Assembly: GCA_027005175.1 (NCBI GenBank)
Contig: JALTMC010000667.1
Location: forward strand, 1 to 12,419
DNA: 12,419 bases
Source: Myxococcales bacterium
GTDB taxonomy: Bacteria > Myxococcota_C > UBA6777
Reading direction: 5' to 3'
The translations under genes and the position numbers were made by a program. The notes beneath the pieces were generated by a model. It was not told the origin of the DNA, made no database searches, and saw only the letters and a program-made list of their open reading frames with translations. Shown one piece after another: positions 1-6,507 of this stretch (positions are counted from its first letter, which is position 1; each line of letters opens with the position of its first letter).

Positions 1-18
1 AACACCGATTTAAATACG

Positions 19-936
19 ATGCTTTCTTTGTTTGCCACAACATCTTCTGGTGGGATCTCCTTCTGGACATTGTTGACGGTGGCTCTCGCTGCCGCTGTTC
101 CACTGCTCCTTGCCGCCCTCGGTGGGCTGTTCTCTGAACGCAGCGGCATCATCAATATCGGACTGGAAGGTATGATGTTGGTGGGTGCTTTTGCAGCGGG
201 ATGGGTCGGCTTTATGTTCCCTCACATGGGAGGTTGGGGACCCTGGTTCGGATTTTTGTTGGCTGGCTTCGCCGGTGCGGCATTGGCTGCCGTACACGCT
301 GTAATCTGCATCAACCTACGCACCGACCAGATCATCTCTGGCGTGGCTCTCAACATTCTCGCGCTGCAAGGAACCACCTTCCTCTCTCTTGTTATCTTTG
401 GTGGCAAAGGGGGCACCGGCCTGCTATCAACCATGCCCAAACTGGCCATCGGTCCTTTGCAACTCTCCCCCTTCTTTTTTATCACAGCACTTGTTCTTGT
501 GGGCACATGGTGGCTCGTCTTTCGTACCCCCTTTGGGTTGCGGCTGAGAGCCTGTGGAGAATACCCAAATGCCGTTACAAGTGCCGGAGTCTCTGTCGCC
601 AAGACGCAGGCGATTGGAGTCATTACCAGCGGCTTCCTCGCAGGACTGGGTGGCGCAGTCCTCGTCAACGAGGCTGGAAATTTTGGCAAAGATATGACTT
701 CTGGACGCGGTTATATCGCACTAGCCGCGCTGATCTTTGGAGGCTGGAAACCCATCCCTGCTATGTTTGCGTGCTTGTTGTTTGGATTGGCCTACGCCCT
801 TAACTTTCAGCTACAAACCATACCCAACATTAAGATCCCCACAGAGTGGATCAATATGTTGCCCTACGTTCTGACGATCCTTGCCCTATGTGGTCTTGTA
901 GGCCGCTCCCAGCCCCCCGCCTCATTGGGCAACTGA
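19..936 (+). CDS. ABC transporter permease, nucleoside/simple-sugar type (BPD_transp_2, YufQ-like)
   Basis: Inner-membrane permease of a nucleoside- or simple-sugar-type ABC importer, the second permease type (YufQ/NupQ-like) that works with a BmpA-like binding protein, an ATPase and a partner permease. The 305-aa product is almost entirely hydrophobic with many membrane segments. Seen in the sequence: the family signature at residues 33-55 (ALGGLFSERSGIINIGLEG), a polar cytoplasmic loop at 172-197 (FGLRLRACGEYPNA, then SAGVSVAKTQ) typical of the ATPase-contact region, and a Gly/Ala-rich block at 204-245. Length is normal for the family. No clear ribosome binding site precedes the ATG, and the frame stays open to the left edge, so translation could start upstream or be coupled to an upstream gene. 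The family signature begins at the usual distance from this Met, so I keep it. The other transporter genes would be expected just left of the window. The exact substrate cannot be read from the sequence. Confidence 0.9.
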   Translation: MLSLFATTSSGGISFWTLLTVALAAAVPLLLAALGGLFSERSGIINIGLEGMMLVGAFAAGWVGFMFPHMGGWGPWFGFLLAGFAGAALAAVHAVICINLRTDQIISGVALNILALQGTTFLSLVIFGGKGGTGLLSTMPKLAIGPLQLSPFFFITALVLVGTWWLVFRTPFGLRLRACGEYPNAVTSAGVSVAKTQAIGVITSGFLAGLGGAVLVNEAGNFGKDMTSGRGYIALAALIFGGWKPIPAMFACLLFGLAYALNFQLQTIPNIKIPTEWINMLPYVLTILALCGLVGRSQPPASLGN

Positions 937-944
937 ACAGTCCT

Positions 945-1008
945 TTTCAGTCCCTTATCGTTTCAGTCCCTTATCGTTTCAGTCCCTTATCGTTTCAGTC
1001 CCTTATCT
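945..1008. repeat. Tandem 16-bp repeat, four copies (TTTCAGTCCCTTATCG)
   Basis: Four head-to-tail copies of TTTCAGTCCCTTATCG start at 945, 961, 977 and 993. The first three are identical and the fourth differs only in its last base. The array begins nine bases after the stop codon of the permease gene and lies in a non-coding gap of 250 bp (937-1186). The unit length is not a multiple of three, consistent with non-coding sequence. It is not an intrinsic terminator: the unit has no obvious hairpin. A second cluster with the same period and a TTCAGT core lies at 3969-4006. Confidence 0.95.
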
Positions 1009-1110
1009 CTACCTCCATTCAATGATGCCCAACAAGCCCTTCACCACAACGACGACCACACAATTGAATCGCGATATGGTAACTTGCTTCCTTCGTAACA
1101 ACACCACACT

Positions 1111-1138
1111 TTGACAAAAACAAAGTGACATGTCTACA
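1111..1138 (+). promoter_or_regulatory. Possible sigma-70-type promoter for the secreted protein gene
   Basis: A perfect -35 hexamer TTGACA (1111-1116) is followed after 16 bp by TCTACA (1133-1138), a poor match to the -10 consensus. A better -10-like TATACG at 1142-1147 is too far away (25 bp). An 8-bp palindrome GACATGTC (1127-1134) sits in the spacer and could be an operator half or chance. The predicted start would give a leader of about 40 nt before the ATG at 1187. Confidence 0.3.
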
Positions 1139-1186
1139 CCATATACGAAGAACAAAATGTGAAGAGACTTTTAAAGGAGAAATACG

Positions 1187-2134
1187 ATGCGACAACACGT
1201 TGCAAAACAAGCACTATGCTTCAGCATTCTGGGGATATTCATGCTAGGCATGACCCCAGTTTTAGCACAACAGATCAAGATGGGTCCCTCTGTGATAAAA
1301 CTTCTCTCAAAGGGGAAGAAGCCTTACCAAACACTCCGTTACAAGCTTCGCAAAGGTAGCAAGTACCGTATGAATATCACCATGCACATGAATATGAAGA
1401 TGAGTATTCAAGTCGGAAAGCAGGCCCCCATCCCCCGGAAGGTCAATATTCCCCCCATGGAGTTGGTAAACGACCTCCATTGTTTGTCGATCTCTCAACA
1501 AGGGGCTGCTGAGATTCGTGTTCGTTTAATCAAAGCCAAACCAATCAAAACACCAGGGATGAACGCAGGCTTACTTGCAGCGCTGCAACGTGAACTCCAT
1601 CGAATTCGCGGCCTGTCCATGAGACTCACCTTTTCAGCACAAGGAATGCTAGTCCGATCTCGGATTGAACATGCTCCACAAACATCAAAGAAATTCCAAC
1701 AGTTAATGACAAACATCCAAAATACATTCCGCCAGATCGCGACACCACTACCATCCAAAGCTGTTGGGCAAGGAGCGGTATGGCAAGTCAGCAATCAACT
1801 GAGCCAGCCGATTCGACTGACTCAACTCACCACCTATACCCTGGTCAAAAAACAAGGCTCCTTTCTTCGCCTCCATGTGAAAATGCGTCAACAAGCCAAA
1901 GAGCAGGTACGCTTACTAAAAACCCCGCGAGGCAAGATGAAGTTAAAGATGTCAATTTCATCAAAAGGACGAGGAAACAATACCTTACAACTCAGTCAGC
2001 TATGGATTCGTTCCGGGCTTCAAGTGCTCTCAGACATGCGTGTTGTGAGCTTGATCCCCAAAAACAGACAACATGTACGAACCTTAATGAATATCAAAAC
2101 CTATGTCCGCTCTAGTCCTTTCAAAAAGAAATAA
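1187..2134 (+). CDS. Secreted basic protein of unknown function, possibly DUF6263-like
   Basis: Not confidently recognised. The 315-aa product starts with a clear Sec signal peptide (MRQHVAKQAL, hydrophobic 10-24, cleavage likely after VLA at residue 27), so it is exported to the periplasm or beyond; there is no lipobox cysteine. The mature part is rich in Lys, Arg and Met with alternating polar/hydrophobic stretches that suggest a beta-rich fold, for example residues 50-75 (LRYKLRKGSKYRMNITMHMN). The block at 188-201 (LPSKAVGQGAVWQV) resembles the 'lP.k.V..G..W' turn seen in DUF6263-type secreted proteins; this is a weak, memory-based comparison. The start is well supported: AAAGGAGA at 1173-1180 lies 6 nt before the ATG. 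It has 250 bp upstream and 166 bp downstream, so it is probably its own transcription unit. Its strong positive charge matches other exported proteins in the window. Confidence 0.8.
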   Translation: MRQHVAKQALCFSILGIFMLGMTPVLAQQIKMGPSVIKLLSKGKKPYQTLRYKLRKGSKYRMNITMHMNMKMSIQVGKQAPIPRKVNIPPMELVNDLHCLSISQQGAAEIRVRLIKAKPIKTPGMNAGLLAALQRELHRIRGLSMRLTFSAQGMLVRSRIEHAPQTSKKFQQLMTNIQNTFRQIATPLPSKAVGQGAVWQVSNQLSQPIRLTQLTTYTLVKKQGSFLRLHVKMRQQAKEQVRLLKTPRGKMKLKMSISSKGRGNNTLQLSQLWIRSGLQVLSDMRVVSLIPKNRQHVRTLMNIKTYVRSSPFKKK

Positions 2135-2171
2135 GCTGTTTGCGTTCAAACCTTCTATGGAAAAAAACAAA

Positions 2172-2270
2172 ACCTTGAATCTCCGAAAAGCAAAGTGAGA
2201 GACCTTGAATCTCTCCCCTTCCGGCTCCGCGACGCTGTCGATTCTGTCGGTCTCACGTCCGGAAAGGGGC
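2172..2270 (+). promoter_or_regulatory. Hairpin-rich leader upstream of the FHIPEP-like gene
   Basis: The 166-bp gap before the ATG at 2301 holds several structured elements. ACCTTGAATCTC occurs twice (2172-2183 and 2202-2213, 30 bp apart). GAGAGA (2197-2202) and TCTCTC (2210-2215) form a 6-bp stem with a 7-nt loop that contains most of the second copy. CCCCTTCCGG (2215-2224) can pair with CCGGAAAGGGG (2259-2269) with one bulged base, enclosing a GC-rich 34-nt loop. No T-tract follows, so this does not look like an intrinsic terminator. The ribosome binding site (AAGGTAGG, 2288-2295) lies about 19 nt beyond the second hairpin. A 5'-UTR regulatory role is inference; I recognise no known riboswitch. 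Confidence 0.35.
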
Positions 2271-2300
2271 TTTACACGACTCTTTCGAAGGTAGGTCATC

Positions 2301-3656
2301 ATGAGCAACGATTCCTCAAAAAAAAACACACAACCCGTGAAAGAGACTGTCGAAGAGGAGGTCATACAAACTGAATCCCAAGAGGTCTCAGAAGAGCTGC
2401 GCTCTCACACTTCCAAAGAGTCAAGAGAGCTGCAATCTCACACTTCCAAAGAGTCAAGAGAGCTGCAATCTCACACTTCCAAAGAGGAATGGGTTTCAAC
2501 TCGGAGTATGGATACTCCAATCGTGTCAAGGCTTACTCCATACCCTGATTTGAAAGAGTACGACAAGTGGTATCCAGGGGCGCAAACAGAGCGTCAGCCC
2601 TTTGCTCCAACTCCCACTCCAGTATCTCTTGAAGTTGCGGGAGATCTGCACATTTGGGTGTATGGTGTCGATCCCAAAGGGCGACAGTTTATCAATGATC
2701 TGATCGACCCCATGCGGGTTGATTTTTTTGAGAAGTGGGGGGTATGGATTCCGCCTCTCTCTGTTTCCATCAACAACAAATGGCAAGCTGGGAGGTTTCA
2801 GATATCTCTGTTTGCGATCCCTGTCTGTGATGGTATCGCCCGCCGGGATCATCTCTTAGTCGCAGAACAGCCCAAGCGTCTCGACGTATTGGGAGTTTCA
2901 CCTGAGCCAGCTCAACATCCGGTATGGGAGCGACCTGCGGCATGGGTTCATCGACAGCACAGTCACCTCTTTGAGAAACAGCTGCTGAAGACCTGGGACT
3001 GTGGAGAATATCTATCACTGTACCTGCGTACAACCATCCTGGCTCATTCCTCCGAGTTTGTCGGCATCCAGGAAGTCAAAACGATGTTGTCCTGGTTGGA
3101 GCCGGAGTGGCCCGATCTCGTATCAGAATGCCTCAAAGTCATTCCATTGCCCCAACTGCGACGTGTGTTACGTATGCTCGCCAAAGAGCATGTCACACTG
3201 TACCCCCTGCGTCACATTCTGGAGACTCTCATCGATGAGGGTGAGCATACTCAAAAAACAGAGAAGTTGGTGGATCGGGTCAGGCATACGTTGCAACACT
3301 ATCTTTGTCACAGACATGCAGAAAATTATCAGATTCTTGGATACCTTCTGGACACATCCCTGGAGTTGGATCTGTACAAACAGTTTAAAACACAACGTTC
3401 CAAGACTCACATGGATCAGAAGGCGGTGTTGAAACGACAGCAACTTTGGGACCACTTGTTCGCAGCTCTCGATCAGCACCTCAAGATGATCCCCGTCGAT
3501 TCAACCGTTGCGCCAGTGATACTCGTTCAGAAGAAGAAACTTCGCAGACCACTGCAACAACTCATTCAGGCCCGCTTTCCCTGGCTTGATGTGTTATTTG
3601 TGGGAGAACTTGCCCCAAACTTTCAGGTAATCCCCATCGCCACCATTAACATTTAA
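2301..3656 (+). CDS. Stand-alone FHIPEP-family cytosolic domain (FlhA/SctV C-terminal-like), soluble
   Basis: FlhA (flagellum) and SctV (type III secretion) are export-gate proteins with an N-terminal membrane domain and a cytosolic domain that forms a nonameric ring docking chaperones and substrates. This 451-aa protein has only the cytosolic part. Family pattern, in order: residues 105-120 (the 'PlslelG..L' entry), 137-187 (MRVDFFEKWGVWIPPLSVSI, then the strand pattern ending in DHLLVA), 207-216 (PVWERPAAWV, the family 'AfG..A.WI' site), 237-273 (the segment with GIQEVKTMLSWLE), 284-312 (LPQLRRVLRMLAKEHVTLYP, then LRHILETLI, very like FlhA), and 405-449 (APVILVQKKKLRRPLQQLI, FPWLDVLFVGEL, ending PIATI), the FlhA C-terminal subdomain. 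There is no hydrophobic segment long enough for a membrane span. Residues 1-100 are acidic and low-complexity, with an 11-residue tandem repeat. No other type III gene is present. It could be a soluble paralogue with a new role or a remnant; the frame is intact. Start: ATG 2301 with AAGGTAGG upstream. Confidence 0.82.
   Translation: MSNDSSKKNTQPVKETVEEEVIQTESQEVSEELRSHTSKESRELQSHTSKESRELQSHTSKEEWVSTRSMDTPIVSRLTPYPDLKEYDKWYPGAQTERQPFAPTPTPVSLEVAGDLHIWVYGVDPKGRQFINDLIDPMRVDFFEKWGVWIPPLSVSINNKWQAGRFQISLFAIPVCDGIARRDHLLVAEQPKRLDVLGVSPEPAQHPVWERPAAWVHRQHSHLFEKQLLKTWDCGEYLSLYLRTTILAHSSEFVGIQEVKTMLSWLEPEWPDLVSECLKVIPLPQLRRVLRMLAKEHVTLYPLRHILETLIDEGEHTQKTEKLVDRVRHTLQHYLCHRHAENYQILGYLLDTSLELDLYKQFKTQRSKTHMDQKAVLKRQQLWDHLFAALDQHLKMIPVDSTVAPVILVQKKKLRRPLQQLIQARFPWLDVLFVGELAPNFQVIPIATINI
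2394..2486 (+). repeat. In-frame 33-bp tandem repeat encoding RELQSHTSKES
   Basis: Three copies of a 33-bp unit begin at 2394, 2427 and 2460; the last is cut short at 2486. They encode the 11-residue unit RELQSHTSKES at residues 32-62 of the FHIPEP-like protein, the first copy reading EELRSHTSKES. Copies two and three are identical at DNA level over their shared length, and the first differs at a few bases, which points to recent duplication and probable copy-number variation. The period keeps the reading frame. The repeat lies in the acidic linker ahead of the folded domain. Confidence 0.95.
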
Positions 3657-3742
3657 TGAACAGTAAGACCCTGAGCAGTGGCGTTCGTCTTGCCTTCGAC
3701 ATACAGATCGCCACCATTAACATTTAATGAACAGTAAGACCC
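3636..3742. repeat. 36-bp perfect direct repeat spanning the FHIPEP gene's stop codon
   Basis: A 36-bp sequence occurs at 3636-3671 and again, identical, at 3707-3742, with 35 bp between (period 71 bp). The first copy encodes the last six residues of the FHIPEP-like protein (IATINI), its TAA stop and an adjacent TGA. The second copy is non-coding. This looks like a short duplication of the gene's 3' end. It starts ATCGCCACCATTAACATTTA and ends GAACAGTAAGACCC. Confidence 0.95.
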
Positions 3743-4029
3743 AGCCTAGAACACTGACTGATTTGATGGACCGAGTAAGATCAGCCCATTGCAATCCTGA
3801 CAAGGCATAACGCCGAGGTATATTCGCCATTTCAAGAAGGCATCACGAAGTCAGGCGACGTCAATCGCTGTTTTTACGACTGACAGCAAACCGTTCAGTG
3901 CTCGGGAGTAACAGGCCAAGTCTGAAGAGCACTGTCTTTACTGTTGGTGAAAGCGCAAACATCTCCGTGTTCAGTGCTCTGGATGTTCAGTGCTCTGGAT
4001 GTTCAGGCCAAGTCTGAAGAGGCTTAGAC
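3657..4029. other. 373-bp repeat-rich spacer between convergent genes
   Basis: No supportable gene. The stretch lies between the stop codons of the FHIPEP-like gene (+) and the serine hydrolase gene (-). It contains the second copy of the 36-bp repeat (3707-3742), two copies of CAGGCCAAGTCTGAAGAG (3912-3929 and 4004-4021), three copies of GTTCAGTGCTC (3893, 3969, 3985), and an 8-bp inverted repeat CAGTGCTC/GAGCACTG (3896-3903 and 3927-3934). No T-tract directly adjoins that hairpin on either strand, so I do not call a terminator, although one is expected here. The middle part (about 3743-3890) shows nothing recognisable. Confidence 0.7.
3893..4021. repeat. Nested direct repeats: 16-bp tandem GTTCAGTGCTCTGGAT plus an 18-bp pair
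   Basis: GTTCAGTGCTCTGGAT occurs twice in tandem at 3969-3984 and 3985-4000, followed by a partial third copy GTTCAG (4001-4006). Its first 11 bases also occur at 3893-3903. The partial copies at 3893 and 4001 are each followed by CAGGCCAAGTCTGAAGAG (3912-3929, 4004-4021), so the block looks like a duplicated segment with internal expansion. The 16-bp period and the TTCAGT core match the array at 945-1008, though the rest of the unit differs. Confidence 0.9.
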
Positions 4030-5229
4030 TTATCTGCGACAAGTTCGACGATTCCGTCGAACTTCCCGACGTGCATAACCCTTGAGATAGTATCGATATG
4101 TCATCTCAGAGATACGTTGAATAATGGGTGTTGTGGCACGACGCCATTTCCACTCATTGGCTCCACGAATTAAGGGTCGGGAAAGGATAATGACAAAGTT
4201 ATAAACTGCCGAGTGCCGAAGCCCATCGCCGTCGAGAACGATGCCAGCAACACCGTTGGTGCGCCGGGTATAGCCCGTTTTTGTGGCTGCACGGATATCA
4301 TATTGGTAGCGAAGGTAAGGAGTTTTTCCACGATTATCACGGCTGTGAACCATGACTTTCATCATCTTCTTTGAGAAGGTTCGAGACACGGCTTTGTTGC
4401 GATAGATATGAAACAACAACTTGCTTAAGTCGCGAGCAGAAGTGTAGTTGCGATAGGTTCGTCCCCCCCGAGGGATCATCTCTAAAAATCGAGTTCGTGT
4501 ATAACCAAAACGTCGTATCAGCTTGTTCAGATAGTTGAGTCCTCGTCGAGCACTCCCATCACCGAGATAATGACGAATCAGATAATTGGTGGAATAGTTA
4601 TTGCTCACACGCATCATTCGATTCACATGACGTTGCAATCGGCGAGGAAACTCATAAGCACGATAACCTCGCTGACGCTCCCGATAATACACACCAAACA
4701 TCACAAACGGTTTGATCAAGCTAGCCGCTGACGTTCGTGTATTTTGACGGATCGCCACAAGTTTACATCGTCGATAATCATAGACAAGCACTCTTGCACG
4801 ATCGTAGCGAAGCAAGATCCGACAACGATGAAGGTCCCGCAGATACATTCGAATCGATGTTTCTAGGCGGCGGTTTTTACGAAGGTAGGTTTGTGAATAC
4901 TTGCGCTTAAGCATGTTTCGGCAGCGTATATGTCGTCGGCGATATCGATGCCGCCTTCGCCGACGAGGAGAGACATAGGTGAGTGCTCTGTTATCACGAC
5001 CCCTGCGTGAATCCAGCTTCGCATAAGCCAGATGCTCATACGAAGGAGTCCTCTGCGCCAAAGCCTCTGAGTTTCCTCCGGGATAAAGAACAATGGCAAA
5101 TGCAGAGATGATGCCCAGCAACGAACAGAGCATTGGATAACCCATACTCCACAAACGACGTTTTCTCTTCCCAGGATCGATTGTGTTGTCTTGTGATGTT
5201 GGGAGTGAAAGATGTCCCTGATGTGTCAT
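4030..5229 (-). CDS. Membrane-anchored, arginine-rich serine hydrolase (class A beta-lactamase fold)
   Basis: Serine hydrolase of the beta-lactamase/transpeptidase-like superfamily, expected to act on the periplasmic side. In the 399-aa product the catalytic motifs are in order and well spaced: SxxK as S170-L-I-K173, SxN as S209-N-N211, and KTG as K317-T-G319. The block NYTSARDLSKLLFHIY (261-276) is typical of PF13354-type proteins. I see no convincing Glu166-type omega-loop motif (E250 is a weak candidate), so true beta-lactamase activity is doubtful; a peptidoglycan-related hydrolase role is equally possible. A hydrophobic segment (about 31-50) after the basic KRKRR (21-25) is a signal anchor or uncleaved signal. 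Composition is extreme: about 77 Arg in 399 residues by hand count, with the run RRRRRHRYRRRH at 89-100. Start: the ATG at 5229 has AAGG 7 nt upstream; an in-frame ATG 23 codons further up lacks a ribosome binding site. It follows ttcA in the same direction after 195 bp. Confidence 0.85.
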   Translation of the reverse strand: MTHQGHLSLPTSQDNTIDPGKRKRRLWSMGYPMLCSLLGIISAFAIVLYPGGNSEALAQRTPSYEHLAYAKLDSRRGRDNRALTYVSPRRRRRHRYRRRHIRCRNMLKRKYSQTYLRKNRRLETSIRMYLRDLHRCRILLRYDRARVLVYDYRRCKLVAIRQNTRTSAASLIKPFVMFGVYYRERQRGYRAYEFPRRLQRHVNRMMRVSNNYSTNYLIRHYLGDGSARRGLNYLNKLIRRFGYTRTRFLEMIPRGGRTYRNYTSARDLSKLLFHIYRNKAVSRTFSKKMMKVMVHSRDNRGKTPYLRYQYDIRAATKTGYTRRTNGVAGIVLDGDGLRHSAVYNFVIILSRPLIRGANEWKWRRATTPIIQRISEMTYRYYLKGYARREVRRNRRTCRR

Positions 5230-5424
5230 TTCTGTACCTTGTCGAAAAAGAGTTCGCTCGCACCAAATGTAGGTCATTCTGTCGGATCGATGAATCATTT
5301 GGCAAAAAAAGTACGTTTCTAAAAAAAGAACGACCCCTCTTTAACAAACGGCAATCCAAACCATCTGAATACCGCGCACAGCAAAAAGAATGCCAGGGGA
5401 GAGACGCTTGTAATCCATTGTAGG

Positions 5425-6294
5425 TTAGACTTCGACTTCCGGTCGGGTTCTGGGGCTCTTTGTAGTGGAGGGGGCAGAAGAACAACAAGAGTCTGTTGTG
5501 ATAGAGATGTCAGGGTCTGATGTTTCGTCTTGGAGGCCAAAGGACCAAATCGTTTTGTCCATCAGTTGGCTGGGTCTGACCTGGCTAAGAGAACGAAGGA
5601 GGCTCTGTTTCACACCGGGAAGTTCGTCTTCCAGCTCAGCAAGCAGCCGCTTCACCCGTTTGCGTTGTCCCTCGATCGTGTCACATGAGATACAAGAGAA
5701 GACAGGGTAATCAATAATCTTGCTCAGTTCGAGCAGGTCTGATTCAGCAGAGTAAGCCAGAGGACGAATCACAACATTTCGGCCATCATCACTGGTCAAC
5801 CGGGGAGGCATCGAAGAGATCCGACCTGCAAAGAATTGGTTGAGCAACAGGGTTTCGATCAGGTCATCGCGGTGATGACCCAAGGCGATCTTTGTGCAAC
5901 CTAGCTGTTCAGCGATATTGTAGAGGGAGCCTCTACGTAGACGTGAGCAGAGAGAGCAACGGGTTTGTCCAGGCTTAAGTTTGGTTTCAACAATGGAGTA
6001 TAGATCGCGATGCATCACTTGAAAAGGCACATTTTGGGCTGCCAAAGCAGCTTCAATTTCAGCGACAGGAGCATAAGGCTCCCCTTGGTCAAGATGAACG
6101 GCGAGAAGTTCAAACGATACTGGAGCCCGTCGCTGTAGAAGCTCTAAGAGGTAGAGCATACACCAGGAGTCTTTTCCTCCAGACACGGCAACCATGACAC
6201 GATCACCCTCTTCGATCATTTGAAAATCATGAATGGCAGTACCAACCTGTTTGAGTACTTTTTTGGTTAATTTATGTTTTGCGGGATTACCCAT
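5425..6294 (-). CDS. ttcA: tRNA 2-thiocytidine(32) synthetase TtcA
   Basis: Thiolates cytidine 32 of certain tRNAs in the cytoplasm, using ATP and a [4Fe-4S] cluster. Numbering here is from the start at 6294 (289 aa). The PP-loop SGGKDS is at 38-43 after MIEEGDRVMVAV. The cluster cysteines C113 and C116 lie in CSLCSRLRRG, followed by TKIALGHHRDD (134-144), SSMPPRL (160-166) and VVIRPLAYS (174-182). A second CxxC (C201, C204) supplies the third conserved cluster cysteine. The order closely matches E. coli TtcA. The last about 35 residues form a Ser/Thr/Pro-rich tail with a Cys pair, which looks like a lineage-specific extension. Start choice: a GTG at 6339 would open the frame 15 codons earlier, but AGGAG (6302-6306) sits 7 nt before the ATG at 6294 and 4 nt before an adjacent ATG at 6297, so I use 6294. 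It diverges from the PilZ-Hsp70 gene. Confidence 0.95.
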   Translation of the reverse strand: MGNPAKHKLTKKVLKQVGTAIHDFQMIEEGDRVMVAVSGGKDSWCMLYLLELLQRRAPVSFELLAVHLDQGEPYAPVAEIEAALAAQNVPFQVMHRDLYSIVETKLKPGQTRCSLCSRLRRGSLYNIAEQLGCTKIALGHHRDDLIETLLLNQFFAGRISSMPPRLTSDDGRNVVIRPLAYSAESDLLELSKIIDYPVFSCISCDTIEGQRKRVKRLLAELEDELPGVKQSLLRSLSQVRPSQLMDKTIWSFGLQDETSDPDISITTDSCCSSAPSTTKSPRTRPEVEV

Positions 6295-6301
6295 CATCAG
6301 A

Positions 6302-6306
6302 CTCCT
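6302..6306 (-). promoter_or_regulatory. Ribosome binding site deciding the ttcA start
   Basis: AGGAG on the minus strand lies 7 nt before the ATG at 6294-6292 and 4 nt before the ATG at 6297-6295. It favours the internal Met pair over the upstream GTG at 6339, which has no such motif. Confidence 0.7.
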
Positions 6307-6495
6307 GGTCATTCGCCCAGATTCAAAAACGAACCCCACGCCTATACCACAAACTTGGATTCTACGAAAGTTGAAGAGGTTTGGGAATGTTCACAAAAAC
6401 AAAGCAGAAAGAGGGGGAACAGGACGGTGAGGTGAGGGGGGCACCTCTACCGACCTGAGTTCCCTGTAAAAGAGAACCAACTGCAAAACTAGCAT

Positions 6496-6507
6496 ATGGA
6501 TATCCAT
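6496..6507. promoter_or_regulatory. 12-bp perfect palindrome ATGGATATCCAT, possible operator
   Basis: ATGGATATCCAT is a perfect palindrome, overlapped on the left by CATATG and on the right by CCATGG, so three nested dyads occur within about 16 bp. It lies near the centre of the divergent spacer, a usual place for a regulator site. No adjacent regulator gene was seen; function is inference. Confidence 0.3.

Noticed and set aside
201-803. Long open frame (about 200 codons) in another frame inside the permease gene
   Set aside because: It is an out-of-frame shadow of a well-conserved permease; its product has no family pattern and is rich in Arg, Trp and Cys.
945-1008. CRISPR-like array
   Set aside because: The units are directly adjacent with no unique spacers, so it is a simple tandem repeat; no cas genes are present.
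3636-3742. Target-site or terminal repeats of an insertion sequence
   Set aside because: Only 35 bp lie between the direct repeats and there is no transposase or inverted terminal repeat.
4030-5229. Calling the serine hydrolase an antibiotic-resistance beta-lactamase
   Set aside because: SxxK, SxN and KTG are shared by the whole superfamily, and no clear Glu166-type omega loop is visible.
5280-5345. A-tracts on the plus strand as a terminator or promoter of the serine hydrolase gene
   Set aside because: Two A7 runs with only a poor inverted repeat and no good -35/-10 pair; too weak to annotate.
5036-5488. 150-codon minus-strand open frame spanning the gap between ttcA and the serine hydrolase gene
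   Set aside because: It overlaps both real genes in a different frame and shows no recognisable domain or convincing start signal.
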